Assembly (NCBI RefSeq): GCF_024539815.1
Contig: NZ_JAHHIU010000092.1
Span: 1-64,000, forward strand
Length of the DNA: 64,000 nt
From: Streptomyces hayashii
Lineage (GTDB): Bacteria > Actinomycetota > Actinomycetes > Streptomycetales > Streptomycetaceae
Reading direction: 5' to 3'
Position numbers and translations under genes: made by a program. Positions 49,479 through 58,809 of this stretch are shown here, piece after piece; position 1 is the stretch's first letter; each line of letters begins with the position of its first letter. The notes under the pieces were generated by a model. That model did no database searches. It was not told where the DNA came from and saw only the letters and a list, made by a program, of their open reading frames with translations.

Positions 49479-50240
49479 ATGGGAAGTGGACGGCAGGAGA
49501 CGGTCCGTGACGGTGCGCGGGCTCGTCCGACCGGCCGGTCGGCGCATCCGGCGCTGCCCCCGGCGCCCCGCGGGTGGTTCGGGGCGGTCGTGGGTCTTGC
49601 CGCGCTGGTCGTGGTCGTGCTCGGGGGGCGGTACGCCGGTGACGGCGAGCCCGGCGGGGTGGACCGGTGGATCGTTTCGCCGACGGCGGACAGCGTGGGT
49701 CCGCCGTGGCGGGACGTCGCGCTGGCCCTGGACTTCCTGGGGGAGCCCCTCGGGTCGGTGCTGCTGCTCCTGGTCGTCGTGACGGGCTGCCTGGTGCTGA
49801 AGCGGCCGCGCGCGGCGCTGCTCGCCGTGGCCGGCGCCGGTGTGAGCGTCGGGCTGGCGACACTGCTCAAGCACCTGGTGGGACGCACCATCCACGGCGA
49901 CGCCAACCTGTCCTACCCGAGCGGACACACCGCCTTCGCCACCGCGCTCGCCCTGGCGGTGGCGATGCTCGCGACCGGCCGGCTCGGCCTCGGCAGGACG
50001 GCCGCCATGTCACTCGTGCTCGGCGCGGCGCTGGTCGCCGGCGTGGCCATGGGCTGGGCGCAGGTGGCCCTGGGCGCGCACTACCCGACCGACGTCCTCG
50101 GCGGCTGGTGCACCGCGTTGGCGGTGGTGCCGGCGATCGGCTGGCTGGTCGACCGGACGGCCGACCGGGCCGCAGACCGGCGGCACGGGCGGGACCGCCG
50201 GGACGGGCGAGCGGTCGGGGACGGTCGCGACGCTCACTGA
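49479..50240 (+). CDS. PAP2-family phosphatase
   Basis: A 253-residue membrane phosphatase with about six helices. The motifs are KHLVGR, SYPSGHTAFATA and GAHYPTDVLGGW, the three conserved PAP2 blocks with both catalytic His. Substrates in the family are undecaprenyl diphosphate, phosphatidic acid or prenyl diphosphates. It is divergent from the polyprenyl synthase operon, so a prenyl diphosphate is possible. The C-terminus is Arg/Asp-rich. Confidence 0.88.
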   Translation: MGSGRQETVRDGARARPTGRSAHPALPPAPRGWFGAVVGLAALVVVVLGGRYAGDGEPGGVDRWIVSPTADSVGPPWRDVALALDFLGEPLGSVLLLLVVVTGCLVLKRPRAALLAVAGAGVSVGLATLLKHLVGRTIHGDANLSYPSGHTAFATALALAVAMLATGRLGLGRTAAMSLVLGAALVAGVAMGWAQVALGAHYPTDVLGGWCTALAVVPAIGWLVDRTADRAADRRHGRDRRDGRAVGDGRDAH

Positions 50241-50265
50241 CGTCACGTCACACACGTGAAGGCCT

Positions 50266-50375
50266 CACGCACATCACGTCACGCACATCACGTCACGCAC
50301 ATCACGTCACGCACATCACGTCACGCCCGCCACGTCACGCCCGCACCTCACGCCCGCACCTCACGCCCGTGACCT
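50266..50375. repeat. 14-bp minisatellite
   Basis: CACGCACATCACGT is repeated four times perfectly (50266-50321). Degenerate 13-14 bp units beginning CACGCCCG continue to about 50375. It lies between two convergent genes. There is no spacer/repeat alternation, so it is not CRISPR. Confidence 0.9.
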
Positions 50376-50408
50376 CACCCGTCTCACCTCACCGCACCTC
50401 CCCTCGCG

Positions 50409-51779
50409 TCATGCGGAGCGGCGGAACACCGGCTTCACCGGACGGCCGCCCAGCCAGGGGGTGGGGTCGGCGGCGTCCAGTGCCTTCCGGTAGACCGCGC
50501 AGGCCCGGGCCACGACGTCGACGGTGTGATCGATGTCGGTTTCGTCGAGGGCGCTGCTCACCACGAACGACGGGGCCAGCACACCGCCCGCGAGGAGGTG
50601 ACGCAGGAACAGGGTGCGGTACTCCTGCGACGGTCGCAGGTTCTCGTCGAGGGTGGCGAAGACCAGGTTGCTGGCCCGGCCCCGGACGACGATGTGGTCG
50701 CCGACGCCCATGGCGGCCGCGGCCTGGCGCACGCCGGCGGCCAGTCGTCCGCCGAGAGCGTGCAGGCGCGCGGTGATCCCCTCCTCGACGTAGGTGTCGA
50801 GCACCGCCATCGCGGCTGCCAGGGAGTGCGTCTCCGCGCCGTGCGTGGTGGACAGCAGGAACACCCGGTCGCCGGAGTGACGCAGCCCGCCCCGCTCCAT
50901 CAGATCGCGGCGTCCGGCCAGCGCGGAGACGGCGAACCCGTTGCCCAGCGCCTTTCCGAACGTGGAGAGGTCGGGGACGACGCCGTACAGGCCCTGGGCG
51001 CCCGCCTCGGACCAGCGCAGGCCGGTGATCATCTCGTCGAAGATCAGTACGCAGCCGTGCCGGTCGGCCAGTTCGCGCAGACCGGCGAGGTAACCCGGCG
51101 GCGGCTCGGTGTGGGTGGCGGGTTCGAGGATCAGGCAGGCGACCTCGTCCCGGTACCGGGTGAGCAGCTCCTCCGTGGCGGCCAGGTCCCCGTAGGGGAA
51201 CGCCACGGTGAGGTCGGTGGTGGCCGCCGGGATGCCGGCGGCCATCGGTGTGGTGCCGATGAACCAGTCGTCGGTGGAGAAGAAGGGGTGGTCGGCGCAG
51301 AGGGCCACCCGAGGGCGTCCGGTGGCGGCGCGGGCGAGGCGCACGGCGGCGGTGGTGGCGTCGGAGCCGTTCTTCGCGAACTTGACCATCTCGGCGGTCG
51401 GCACCGTGGCCAGGAAGCGTTCCGCGGCTTCGACCTCCACGATGGACGGCCGGACGAAGTTGCTGCCGCGGCCGAGTTCGCGTCGTACCGCTTCGATCAC
51501 GCGCGGGTGGGCGTGGCCGAGGCTGACCGACCGCAGGCCCGAGCCGTACTCGACGTAGCGGTTTCCGTCGACGTCCCACACATGGGCGCCGCGGCCGTGG
51601 CTGATGACCGGGGCCAGGTTCTCGGGGTACTGGTCGTCGCCCTTGGCGTAGGTGTGCGCCCCTCCGGGGATCATGGCGTGCAGCCGCTCGTTCGCCTGCT
51701 GGGACCGGGGCAGGAGGAGTTCTGCGGTCTCTGCGGTCTCTGCGGTTGCTGTGGTGTCTGCGGTGTCTGTGGCGTCCAC
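50409..51779 (-). CDS. Class III PLP aminotransferase (glutamate-1-semialdehyde aminomutase-like)
   Basis: A 456-residue fold-type I enzyme with AKNGSDATTAAVRLAR, LIFDEMITGLRW and Lys276 in STFGKALGNGF. Position at the end of a glycan operon, 15 nt after the RmlC-like gene, argues for a sugar or sugar-precursor aminotransferase rather than haem synthesis. The GTG at 51779 follows GAGG. The first 20 residues are a Thr/Ala/Glu repeat encoded by a 9-bp tandem array, and may be dispensable. Confidence 0.85.
   Translation of the reverse strand: MDATDTADTTATAETAETAELLLPRSQQANERLHAMIPGGAHTYAKGDDQYPENLAPVISHGRGAHVWDVDGNRYVEYGSGLRSVSLGHAHPRVIEAVRRELGRGSNFVRPSIVEVEAAERFLATVPTAEMVKFAKNGSDATTAAVRLARAATGRPRVALCADHPFFSTDDWFIGTTPMAAGIPAATTDLTVAFPYGDLAATEELLTRYRDEVACLILEPATHTEPPPGYLAGLRELADRHGCVLIFDEMITGLRWSEAGAQGLYGVVPDLSTFGKALGNGFAVSALAGRRDLMERGGLRHSGDRVFLLSTTHGAETHSLAAAMAVLDTYVEEGITARLHALGGRLAAGVRQAAAAMGVGDHIVVRGRASNLVFATLDENLRPSQEYRTLFLRHLLAGGVLAPSFVVSSALDETDIDHTVDVVARACAVYRKALDAADPTPWLGGRPVKPVFRRSA
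51721..51774 (-). repeat. In-frame 9-bp tandem array encoding a Thr-Ala-Glu/Asp N-terminus
   Basis: Six 9-bp units related to TCTGCGGTC (plus strand) lie just inside the start of the aminotransferase gene. A change in copy number would keep the reading frame. Confidence 0.8.
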
Positions 51780-51794
51780 ACCGACCTCAACTTT

Positions 51795-52355
51795 CTACTG
51801 TTGCTTCAGGACCTCGGCGAGGCTCGGCGCCTCCCGGTCCCGCTGGGACATCGAGGTGACCGGCAGCGGCCAGGGAACGGCGAGCTCCGGGTCGTCGAAC
51901 GCGATCGTGACGTCCTCGGCCGGGTCGTGCCGGCGGTCGATCCGGTACGAGACGTCGGCGGTGTCGGTCAGCGTCTGGAAGCCGTGGGCGCAGCCCGCCG
52001 GGATGTACAGGGTCAGCTGCGTCTCGTCGGACAGCTCGAAGGTGGCGAGGTTGCGGTAGGTCGGCGAGTCGGGGCGCAGGTCCACGACGACGTCGAAGAT
52101 CCTCCCGTAGGAGCACCGCACCAGCTTGGCCTCGCCGGCGCCGGAGCGCAGGTGCAGGCCGCGCAGCACGCCCCCCACGGACCGGGACAGGCTGTCCTGG
52201 ACGAAGGCGTCCGGGTCCAGGCCCACCGAACGGACCACGTCGGCGTCGAAGGTGCGGCAGAAGAAGCCGCGTTCGTCGGCGTACGGCGTCGGCTCGAACA
52301 GGTACGCGCCGTCGATCGCGGGGACCTCGGTCGCTTTCATTCCGGGCGCGTTCAT
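51795..52355 (-). CDS. RmlC-like dTDP/CDP-sugar 3,5-epimerase
   Basis: A 186-residue cupin-fold epimerase with ADERGFFCRTF, the catalytic-His motif RGLH and PAGCAHGFQTL. Family members epimerise C3 and/or C5 of 4-keto-6-deoxy sugar nucleotides. The region after VSYRI departs from typical RmlC, so single-site or CDP-sugar activity is possible. ATGA overlap with the pyruvyl transferase gene. Confidence 0.88.
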   Translation of the reverse strand: MNAPGMKATEVPAIDGAYLFEPTPYADERGFFCRTFDADVVRSVGLDPDAFVQDSLSRSVGGVLRGLHLRSGAGEAKLVRCSYGRIFDVVVDLRPDSPTYRNLATFELSDETQLTLYIPAGCAHGFQTLTDTADVSYRIDRRHDPAEDVTIAFDDPELAVPWPLPVTSMSQRDREAPSLAEVLKQQ

Positions 52356-53593
52356 GGAGTCTCCCGCGGGGCGTGGGCGTGGTCGGTCGTGGGGAACAGG
52401 GCCGCCGTCAGGGCGGAGAACTGGTGCCGCAGGCGCCCGGCGGCGATCAGGTTCCGTTCGGCGAGGACGCGCCGCAGGTCCGCCGCGTTCTTCTCCAGCT
52501 CCCGGAACTGCTCCAGCAGCCGGTCGGCGTCGACCTCGCGAGCCGGGTGGCAGAACGCGCCCAGCCCCATGGAGGCCATGAGCGCCTCGCTCTTCGCGGC
52601 GTAGCTGACCGCGAGGGTCGGCGTGCCGGACTTCAGCGCGCAGATCAGGTTGTGGTACCGGGTCGCCACCACGGCGTCGGCGGCCGCCGTCTCCCGCATC
52701 AGGTCGGCCAGCGACGCCGTGGTGGCGGCCGTGACCAGCGGCGAGCCCACCGCGTCGAGGATCGCGGCGACCACCGGCGCGTCGCACGCGTCGCCGGTGA
52801 GCAGCCGGACCGGTCTGCGCTCCTCGACGAGCGCGCGGACGAAACGGATAGTGCCGTCGAGATAGCGCCGGTGGATCTCCTCGGCCCGGGCGCGGTCGTC
52901 GTCGCCGCCGTGGAAGGCCATGACGCCCACGCAGACCCGGCCCGGCGGGCCCTCGGGCGGGCTCGCCGGCGGCGTCGGCAGGGCGAACGCGAGGTCCGGG
53001 TGGACCTCGTCGTGCGCGGTGTCCACGCCCATCGCCCGCAGCGCGTCGCGGGACGGGGCGTCCCGGTACGACCGGTAGGCGGCCAGCCGCGCCGACCAGC
53101 GCACCAGGGTGCGGGTGGCCCGGTTGCCGATCTCGGCGGCGCCGACCCCGACGAGCGCGACCCTGGCGCCGGTCATCCGACCGCTCGCGCAGAGCAGGAA
53201 CAACGCGTACGGGAAGCCCCACGGCCGCAGCGGCAGCGTGGCCTCCAGGACGCCCATGCCGGGCACGATCACCACGTCGTGCCGGCGCACCCAGGCCGCG
53301 GTGCGGAAGACGTCGACCAGCTTGCCCAGGCCCTTGCCCACGACCGCGCCCGCACGCGACGCGGTCCGGTACTCACCGCGGTACCAGTGCAGCCGCGTCG
53401 CGGGGATCCCGTACCGGGCCGACACGACTTCGGGCCCGCCGCACAGCGCGTCCACGACGGCCTCCGGGTGCTCGGCGCGCAGGTATCCGAGCACGGCCTC
53501 CAGCGACCCGTCGTTGCCGAGGTTGCCGGAGCCGAGCAGTCCGAACAGCCCGACGCGCACCGCGCTCGCGCCGGTCGCCTTCGCGGCCGTCAT
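52352..53593 (-). CDS. Polysaccharide pyruvyl transferase family protein
   Basis: A 413-residue protein of the CsaB/WcaK type (GLFGLLGSGNLGNDGSLEAV at the N-terminus, ATRYHNLICALKSGTPTLAV near 345). These GT-B-like enzymes add a ketal-linked pyruvate from PEP to a glycan sugar. It overlaps neighbours on both sides by 4 nt. It probably modifies the repeat unit of the encoded surface glycan. Confidence 0.88.
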   Translation of the reverse strand: MTAAKATGASAVRVGLFGLLGSGNLGNDGSLEAVLGYLRAEHPEAVVDALCGGPEVVSARYGIPATRLHWYRGEYRTASRAGAVVGKGLGKLVDVFRTAAWVRRHDVVIVPGMGVLEATLPLRPWGFPYALFLLCASGRMTGARVALVGVGAAEIGNRATRTLVRWSARLAAYRSYRDAPSRDALRAMGVDTAHDEVHPDLAFALPTPPASPPEGPPGRVCVGVMAFHGGDDDRARAEEIHRRYLDGTIRFVRALVEERRPVRLLTGDACDAPVVAAILDAVGSPLVTAATTASLADLMRETAAADAVVATRYHNLICALKSGTPTLAVSYAAKSEALMASMGLGAFCHPAREVDADRLLEQFRELEKNAADLRRVLAERNLIAAGRLRHQFSALTAALFPTTDHAHAPRETP

Positions 53594-54537
53594 GTCCGCC
53601 TCCCCTCCCGGCCCGCGACCAGGGAGTCGACGCTGACGTCGAGCCGGGCCGGGTCGACCGGGGCGCGGTCCTCGACGCGTTCGCCGGCGCCCGGCCGGGC
53701 CCGGCTGGTCATCCACGCGGCCAGGTGGCGGAAGCACGCGCGCCGGTCGGCGGCGGACAGCGGCGCCCGCCGGATCGCCGAGGCGAAGCCCCACACGTAC
53801 TCGGCGAGCAGCCGCGGCGTCGGGTGCAGCCGGCCCGCCCGGCGCGGGTCCAGGTTGACGCACCGCGCGCGCTTGCTCGGGTTGGCCCGCTCGGCGCGGT
53901 TGGGGTGGTCGCGGCGGAAGTACAGCAGCTCCGGCACCTGGTGGAAGGGCCCGTGCAGGGTGATCTCGGCGACGTACGTGCGGTCCGCGTGGTGGTAGCT
54001 GTCCATCGGCTTCACCCGGCGCAGCACGTCGGTCCGCATCACCCCGTAGAAGTCGTCGCCGCCGGGCTCGAACAGCAGGCTGCGGAAGCGCTCCGGCGCG
54101 TGCGGCGAGTCGGTGGCGAGGGTGTACTCGTAGGGGACCTTCACCCGGCCGTCGCCGTCGATGACCGCCTGGCCGCTGTGCGCGAGGATCATGTCCGGCC
54201 GCTCGTCCAGCGCCTCGACGCAGCGCCGCAGCAGGTCCCGGCCGTACAGGTCGTCGTGCGAGGCCCACTTGAACAGCTCGCCGCGGGACTCGGCGAGCAC
54301 ATGGTTGTGGTTCGGGGTCGCGCCGATGTTCCGCGGCAGCCGCAGGTAGCGGATGCGCGAGTCCTTCGCGGCGTACCGGCGGCAGACGTCCTCGGTCCCG
54401 TCGGTCGAGGCGTTGTCGGAGACGATCAGCTCGAAGTCCTCGTAGGTCTGGCCGAGCAGGGCGTCGAACGACTCGGCCAGGTACTCCTCGCCGTTGTACA
54501 CGGGCAGGCCGATGCTCAGCCTGGGGCGGTCGGTCAT
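53590..54537 (-). CDS. Glycosyltransferase family 2
   Basis: A 315-residue GT-A enzyme with SIGLPVYNGEEYLAESFDAL, the nucleotide-binding ELIVSDNASTDGT and the metal-binding SHDD. There is no membrane helix. It adds one sugar to the lipid-linked unit on the cytoplasmic face. ATGA overlaps at both ends. Confidence 0.9.
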   Translation of the reverse strand: MTDRPRLSIGLPVYNGEEYLAESFDALLGQTYEDFELIVSDNASTDGTEDVCRRYAAKDSRIRYLRLPRNIGATPNHNHVLAESRGELFKWASHDDLYGRDLLRRCVEALDERPDMILAHSGQAVIDGDGRVKVPYEYTLATDSPHAPERFRSLLFEPGGDDFYGVMRTDVLRRVKPMDSYHHADRTYVAEITLHGPFHQVPELLYFRRDHPNRAERANPSKRARCVNLDPRRAGRLHPTPRLLAEYVWGFASAIRRAPLSAADRRACFRHLAAWMTSRARPGAGERVEDRAPVDPARLDVSVDSLVAGREGRRT

Positions 54538-55841
54538 GAGGTCCTCACTTCGGGAACGGGGTCGGGGCGCCGCTCGCCCAGGGCGGACCGCAGCTGCAGC
54601 CACCACACGGCCGAGCCGCTGACGGTGGCGGCGGCGGCGCCCCAGGCGGAGCCGACCGTGCCGGCCAGGACCGCCCCGCCGAGTCCGCCGCCGACGTAGC
54701 AGGCGGACGCGAACAACTGGGTGCGCAGGCTGCGCCGGGCGGCGCCGAGCGCGCGCAGCCCGGCCGCCGCGCCGGTGCCGAGGCCGGCGCCCGCCACGCC
54801 GAGGGTGATCGGCACGATGAGCTGGGCGGCGGAGTGCCAGACCGCGCCGAGCGCGAGCTCGCCGAAGCGGTCCGGCATCAGCAGCAGCGCTCCGCCCCAG
54901 CACAGCGCGCCGGCGGCCTGTCCGCCGCCGAGCAGAAGGCAGAACGCGCCGAGGCGGTGCGGGGCCCGCCGCAGGACCCGTGCCGCCTCCGGGACGGTGA
55001 CCAGGGACAGCCCCATCAGCACGGCGAGGAACGGGCCCATCAGCAGCTCGGCGCCCCGGACGGCGCCCACCGCGCCGACGCCGACGATCGCGCCGAGCCC
55101 GTACGCCCGCAGCTGGCTCGCGCCGCTGAGGCTGACGTTCTCGACCAGGTACCGGTAGCCGAGGTCGCGCTGCTCGCGCAGCCAGCCGCGCGCCCCGGCC
55201 GGCCGGGGCCGGATGCCGGACTGGACGCAGCCGTACGCGGCGGCCACCGCCGCGGACGCGCCCCAGGCGAGCACGAACGCGGCCACGCTGCCCACACGGG
55301 CCGCCACGACCATGGCCGGCACCAGCGCGACGCCCCACACGACGTCGTTGACGAACGCCTTGCGCCCGGCGCCGGCGGCGAAGAACGAGAACCGCCAGGC
55401 GTCCTGCAACAGCAGCCCCGGCAGCATGACGCCCAGGCAGGCGAACGCGGGTCCCACCCGGCCGCCGAGTGCGAGACCGGCCGCCAGACAGGCCGCGCCG
55501 AGGGCGGCGCCGACGCCGAGCGCGGTGCCCGACGACCGCGCGACCGCCCCGCGCCAGGACGCGTCCGACGCGCCGCTGAAGCGCACCACGAGCGGGTCGG
55601 TGGCCAGCCCGCGGGAGACGTTGAGCACGACGCCGTAGGTCACCCAGGCCAGGCTGAACACGCCGAACGCGGTCACCCCCAGCGAGCGGGCCACATAGAT
55701 GCCCACCGCGAAGTTGGAGATGCTGGAGGCCGCCTGGTCGGCCAGTCCCCAGGACAGCCGGCCGAGGAGGGCGCGCTTGGCGGACCCGGCCGGCGCCGCC
55801 GTCGTCGGCGGATTCTCCCCCTGGGTGGTCATCGGCTTCAC
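54534..55841 (-). CDS. Wzx-like polysaccharide flippase
   Basis: A 435-residue membrane protein with 12-14 predicted helices of the MATE/MOP superfamily (GLADQAASSISNFAVGIYVA at 32-51, and LLMGPFLAVLMGLSLVTVPE later). It would flip the lipid-linked glycan across the membrane. The GTG start overlaps the upstream stop (GTGA); an ATG 9 bases later is possible. Confidence 0.82.
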   Translation of the reverse strand: MKPMTTQGENPPTTAAPAGSAKRALLGRLSWGLADQAASSISNFAVGIYVARSLGVTAFGVFSLAWVTYGVVLNVSRGLATDPLVVRFSGASDASWRGAVARSSGTALGVGAALGAACLAAGLALGGRVGPAFACLGVMLPGLLLQDAWRFSFFAAGAGRKAFVNDVVWGVALVPAMVVAARVGSVAAFVLAWGASAAVAAAYGCVQSGIRPRPAGARGWLREQRDLGYRYLVENVSLSGASQLRAYGLGAIVGVGAVGAVRGAELLMGPFLAVLMGLSLVTVPEAARVLRRAPHRLGAFCLLLGGGQAAGALCWGGALLLMPDRFGELALGAVWHSAAQLIVPITLGVAGAGLGTGAAAGLRALGAARRSLRTQLFASACYVGGGLGGAVLAGTVGSAWGAAAATVSGSAVWWLQLRSALGERRPDPVPEVRTS

Positions 55842-57136
55842 GCCTTGATCAGCTCGGCGCCGCGCAGCGCGTCGGCGGCGGCGGCGACGGCGCCGAACGG
55901 CAGCCCGGACCGTTCGGCGACGTCCAGCAGGGTGTGCTCGCCGTCGGAGAGGCTGAGCACCCAGAGCATGGCCATCTGGGCCTGTTTCGCGTCGCTGCGG
56001 CCGCCGAGCGAGTCGTACAGCCCGCGCCGGCCCAGCTGCGGTTCGCCGTAGGGGCTGAGGTTGACGTACCTCCGGTTGCGGTCGAGGACGCCGAACGCCT
56101 CACGGCAGACGGCGAGCGTGTCCTCCATCGCCACCGGGGAGACGAAGTCCGGGTTGTCGGCCGAGGTGTGGTACTCGGGGTACCCGGCGTAGGGGGTCCG
56201 GCTGAGCGAGCCCACGCCCAGATCGAACCCGGGCGAGCAGTACTGCCGCTCGTCATAGCCGTACGGGGTGAACTCGGTGACGTGATGCGGGCGTTCGGAG
56301 ACGGACAGCACATGGCGCAGCACCCGGTCGATCTCCGCGTCGCCGCGCCTGCTCTGCTTGTACGTCAGCCGGCCCGGGTCGCCGGCGCAGGCCAGCACCA
56401 GCCCGTGCCGGACCCGCTCCACCCGCTCCGCGTTGCGGGCCAGCCAGGTGATCGCCCCGATGGTGCCGGGCGCGAAGATGAACCGGTAGGTGTAGTACGG
56501 CGTCCGCTCCGCCAGCTCCCGCGCGAGGAACACCGCCACCGCGACGCCGGCCAGGTTGTCGTTGGCCAGCGACGGGTGGCAGACGTGGCAGGAGACGATG
56601 ACCTCGTCGGCGACCTGGCCGGGGACCACGTGCTCGGCGTACGTGAGATGACCGTCGGCGAGCGTGGAGTCGATGCGTACCTCGTAGTCGCCGTCCGGCA
56701 TCGCGTCCAGGGTCTCCTGGGACAGGCAGAACCCCCACTGCGGCTCGTAGTAGCTGGTGCGGTACGGCACCCAGGACGGGTGGTCCGGCAGGGTGTGCAG
56801 ATGGTCGCGCAGTTCGGCGAGCGGCATCGTCGCCGACACCGGCACGCTGTAGCCGAGCACGTGCAGACTGGACGCGGCGAAGTCGACGACCCGGCGGCCG
56901 GAGCCGTCGGCGACGTACGCGTCCCGGATGTTCCACTCCTGCGGCACCGTCCAGTCGAGCACCTGCGTCCCGGTCGGCACCTCGTGCACCTGCAACGGGA
57001 CGTACTCGCCGACGATGTCCAAGGTGGCGCGCACACCGTCGCCCGTGATGCTCCGGCACAGCGGGTACAACCGCTCCACCAGCGCGTGCATCGCCTCGCC
57101 GGGCGTGGTTCCCGGCTGGGCGCCGGCCGTGGTCAC
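55838..57136 (-). CDS. DUF4910 aminopeptidase-like protein of a glycan operon
   Basis: A 432-residue protein of the DUF4910/DUF2172 type with an M28-like zinc fold: SCHVCHPSLANDNLAGVAVA (His/Asp ligands) and EYHTSADNPDFV. A winged-helix-like tail (about 365-432) follows. Such proteins recur in polysaccharide clusters; the reaction is not known and may be amide hydrolysis on an amino or acyl sugar. GTGA overlap with the epimerase gene. Confidence 0.85.
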   Translation of the reverse strand: MTTAGAQPGTTPGEAMHALVERLYPLCRSITGDGVRATLDIVGEYVPLQVHEVPTGTQVLDWTVPQEWNIRDAYVADGSGRRVVDFAASSLHVLGYSVPVSATMPLAELRDHLHTLPDHPSWVPYRTSYYEPQWGFCLSQETLDAMPDGDYEVRIDSTLADGHLTYAEHVVPGQVADEVIVSCHVCHPSLANDNLAGVAVAVFLARELAERTPYYTYRFIFAPGTIGAITWLARNAERVERVRHGLVLACAGDPGRLTYKQSRRGDAEIDRVLRHVLSVSERPHHVTEFTPYGYDERQYCSPGFDLGVGSLSRTPYAGYPEYHTSADNPDFVSPVAMEDTLAVCREAFGVLDRNRRYVNLSPYGEPQLGRRGLYDSLGGRSDAKQAQMAMLWVLSLSDGEHTLLDVAERSGLPFGAVAAAADALRGAELIKA

Positions 57137-58158
57137 GGGCGCCACCGCAGGGTGTCGTCGACGGCGCCGGCGTCGGACGCCGCGCGCAGCACGGCCAGCC
57201 GGGTGAAGCGTCGTTCGAAGGCCTCCCGGGTCAGCCCGTGGGCGCGGTAGGCGTCGGCGAGTTCGAGCGCGCCCCGCTTCACCGTCCACTCGCAGTCGAA
57301 GCCGGGCACGACGGCGCGGAACCGGGAGAAGTCCACCCGGTACGACCGCGGATCGGCCCCGTTCTCCCCGGTGATCACCACCTCGGAGCCGGGCACCGCC
57401 TCGGCGACCTGTCCGGCGATCTCGGCGACCGTGACGTTGTTGACCTCGCTGCCGATGTTGAACGCCCGGTCGTGCACCGCCTCGCGGGGCGCGACCAGCG
57501 CGGCCGCGAAGGCCCGGGCGATGTCGGCGGCGTGCACCAGCGGCCGCCAGGGCGTGCCGTCGGAGAGGACGAGGACCTCGCCGGACAACAGGGCGTGTCC
57601 CACCAGGTTGTTGAGCACGATGTCGGCGCGCAGCCGGGGCGAGTAGCCGAAGGCGGTGGCGTTGCGCATGTACACCGGGCTGAAGTCGCCGTCGGCGAGG
57701 GCGTGCAGGTCGTCCTCCACCCGCACCTTGGACTCCGCGTACGGCGTCACCGGGCGCAGCGGGGCGTCCTCGGCGACGAGTTCGTCGCCGCCGGCGGCGC
57801 CGTAGACCGAGCAGGTCGACGCGTACAGGAAGCGTCGCACTCCGGCGTCGCGGGCCAGCCGGGCCAGCCGCACGGACGCGTGGTGGTTGATGTCGTAGGT
57901 GAGCTCCGGCGCCAGCGATCCCAGCGGGTCGTTGGACAGCGCGGCCAGGTGGATCACCGCGTCCACCCCGGCCACCTGTTCGGCCGTGACGTCGCGCAGG
58001 TCCACCCGGTGGCCCCGCGGGTCCGCGGGCGGCGGGCCCAGGACGCAGTCGGCGAACAGGCCGGCGTCGAGACCGACGACCTCGTGCCCCGCGGCCGCGA
58101 GCACGGGGGCCATCACGGTGCCCAGGTAGCCCTGGTGTCCCGTCAGCAGTACACGCAC
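57133..58158 (-). CDS. NAD-dependent epimerase/dehydratase (extended SDR)
   Basis: A 341-residue sugar-nucleotide SDR with cofactor loop TGHQGYLG (7-14), HLAALSNDP, the Ser/Thr triad part in YASTCSVYG and YAESK for Tyr/Lys. It epimerises, reduces or dehydrates an NDP-sugar of the glycan pathway. GTG start, 3 nt after the PIG-L stop. Confidence 0.9.
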   Translation of the reverse strand: MRVLLTGHQGYLGTVMAPVLAAAGHEVVGLDAGLFADCVLGPPPADPRGHRVDLRDVTAEQVAGVDAVIHLAALSNDPLGSLAPELTYDINHHASVRLARLARDAGVRRFLYASTCSVYGAAGGDELVAEDAPLRPVTPYAESKVRVEDDLHALADGDFSPVYMRNATAFGYSPRLRADIVLNNLVGHALLSGEVLVLSDGTPWRPLVHAADIARAFAAALVAPREAVHDRAFNIGSEVNNVTVAEIAGQVAEAVPGSEVVITGENGADPRSYRVDFSRFRAVVPGFDCEWTVKRGALELADAYRAHGLTREAFERRFTRLAVLRAASDAGAVDDTLRWRP

Positions 58159-58161
58159 AGT

Positions 58162-58809
58162 TCATTCCCCCAGGTCGAGAGTGAGTTTGGTGACGGCGAA
58201 CGCCTCGGCGTAGCGCGCGTGGCATTCGATTCCGCGGATCCGGGCAAGGCCGAGGAAGGCCTCCCGGTCGTACCAGGGCCGGTGCCGCTGCGAGGGGTAG
58301 TGCTCCTGCAGCAGCCGCACCTTCCGCTCGGCGACCTCGTCCGACAGCGGCTGGTACGCCGTCGGGCGGCCGAGGTCGCCGTCCCACTTGACGATCTCGT
58401 AGCCGAGCACGAGGTGGTCGCGGAACGAGGTGGGTATCAGCTTGGCCAGGCCGCGGTGGTCCTGGTGCGCGTCGTCGGTGCGCGGAGCGAGGACGAGATC
58501 CGGCTCGGTCCGGCCGCGCAGCTCCTCGACCGCGGCCTTGGCCTCCTCCCAGTACGCGGGCAGCCGGCCGTCCGGCAGCTTGTGCACGGTCAGCCGCAGG
58601 TCGGCGCCCGGGCAGAAGGCGGCGAGCGCGGCCTGCTCCTCCTGCTCCCGGTCGGTGCCGCCGCCGGACAGCACCAGCGCGTCGACGCGGATGCCCGGCC
58701 GCGCCAGGCACAGCGTCAGCAGGGTGCCGCCGGCGCCGATGGCGATGTCGTCGCAGTGCGCGCCCACCGCGACGATCCGGTCGGGGCGCCCGGCCCCGAG
58801 CCGTATCAC
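58162..58809 (-). CDS. PIG-L family deacetylase
   Basis: A 215-residue LmbE-type zinc hydrolase: VAVGAHCDDIAIGAGG (His-x2-Asp pair) and APRTDDAHQDHRGLAKL (third ligand). It removes N-acetyl groups from amino sugars. Together with the aminotransferase it points to an amino sugar in the product. It overlaps the cytidylyltransferase stop (GTGA). Confidence 0.88.
   Translation of the reverse strand: MIRLGAGRPDRIVAVGAHCDDIAIGAGGTLLTLCLARPGIRVDALVLSGGGTDREQEEQAALAAFCPGADLRLTVHKLPDGRLPAYWEEAKAAVEELRGRTEPDLVLAPRTDDAHQDHRGLAKLIPTSFRDHLVLGYEIVKWDGDLGRPTAYQPLSDEVAERKVRLLQEHYPSQRHRPWYDREAFLGLARIRGIECHARYAEAFAVTKLTLDLGE

Noticed and set aside
50266..50375. Possible CRISPR array
   Set aside because: Units are only 14 bp and directly adjacent, with no unique spacers and no cas genes.
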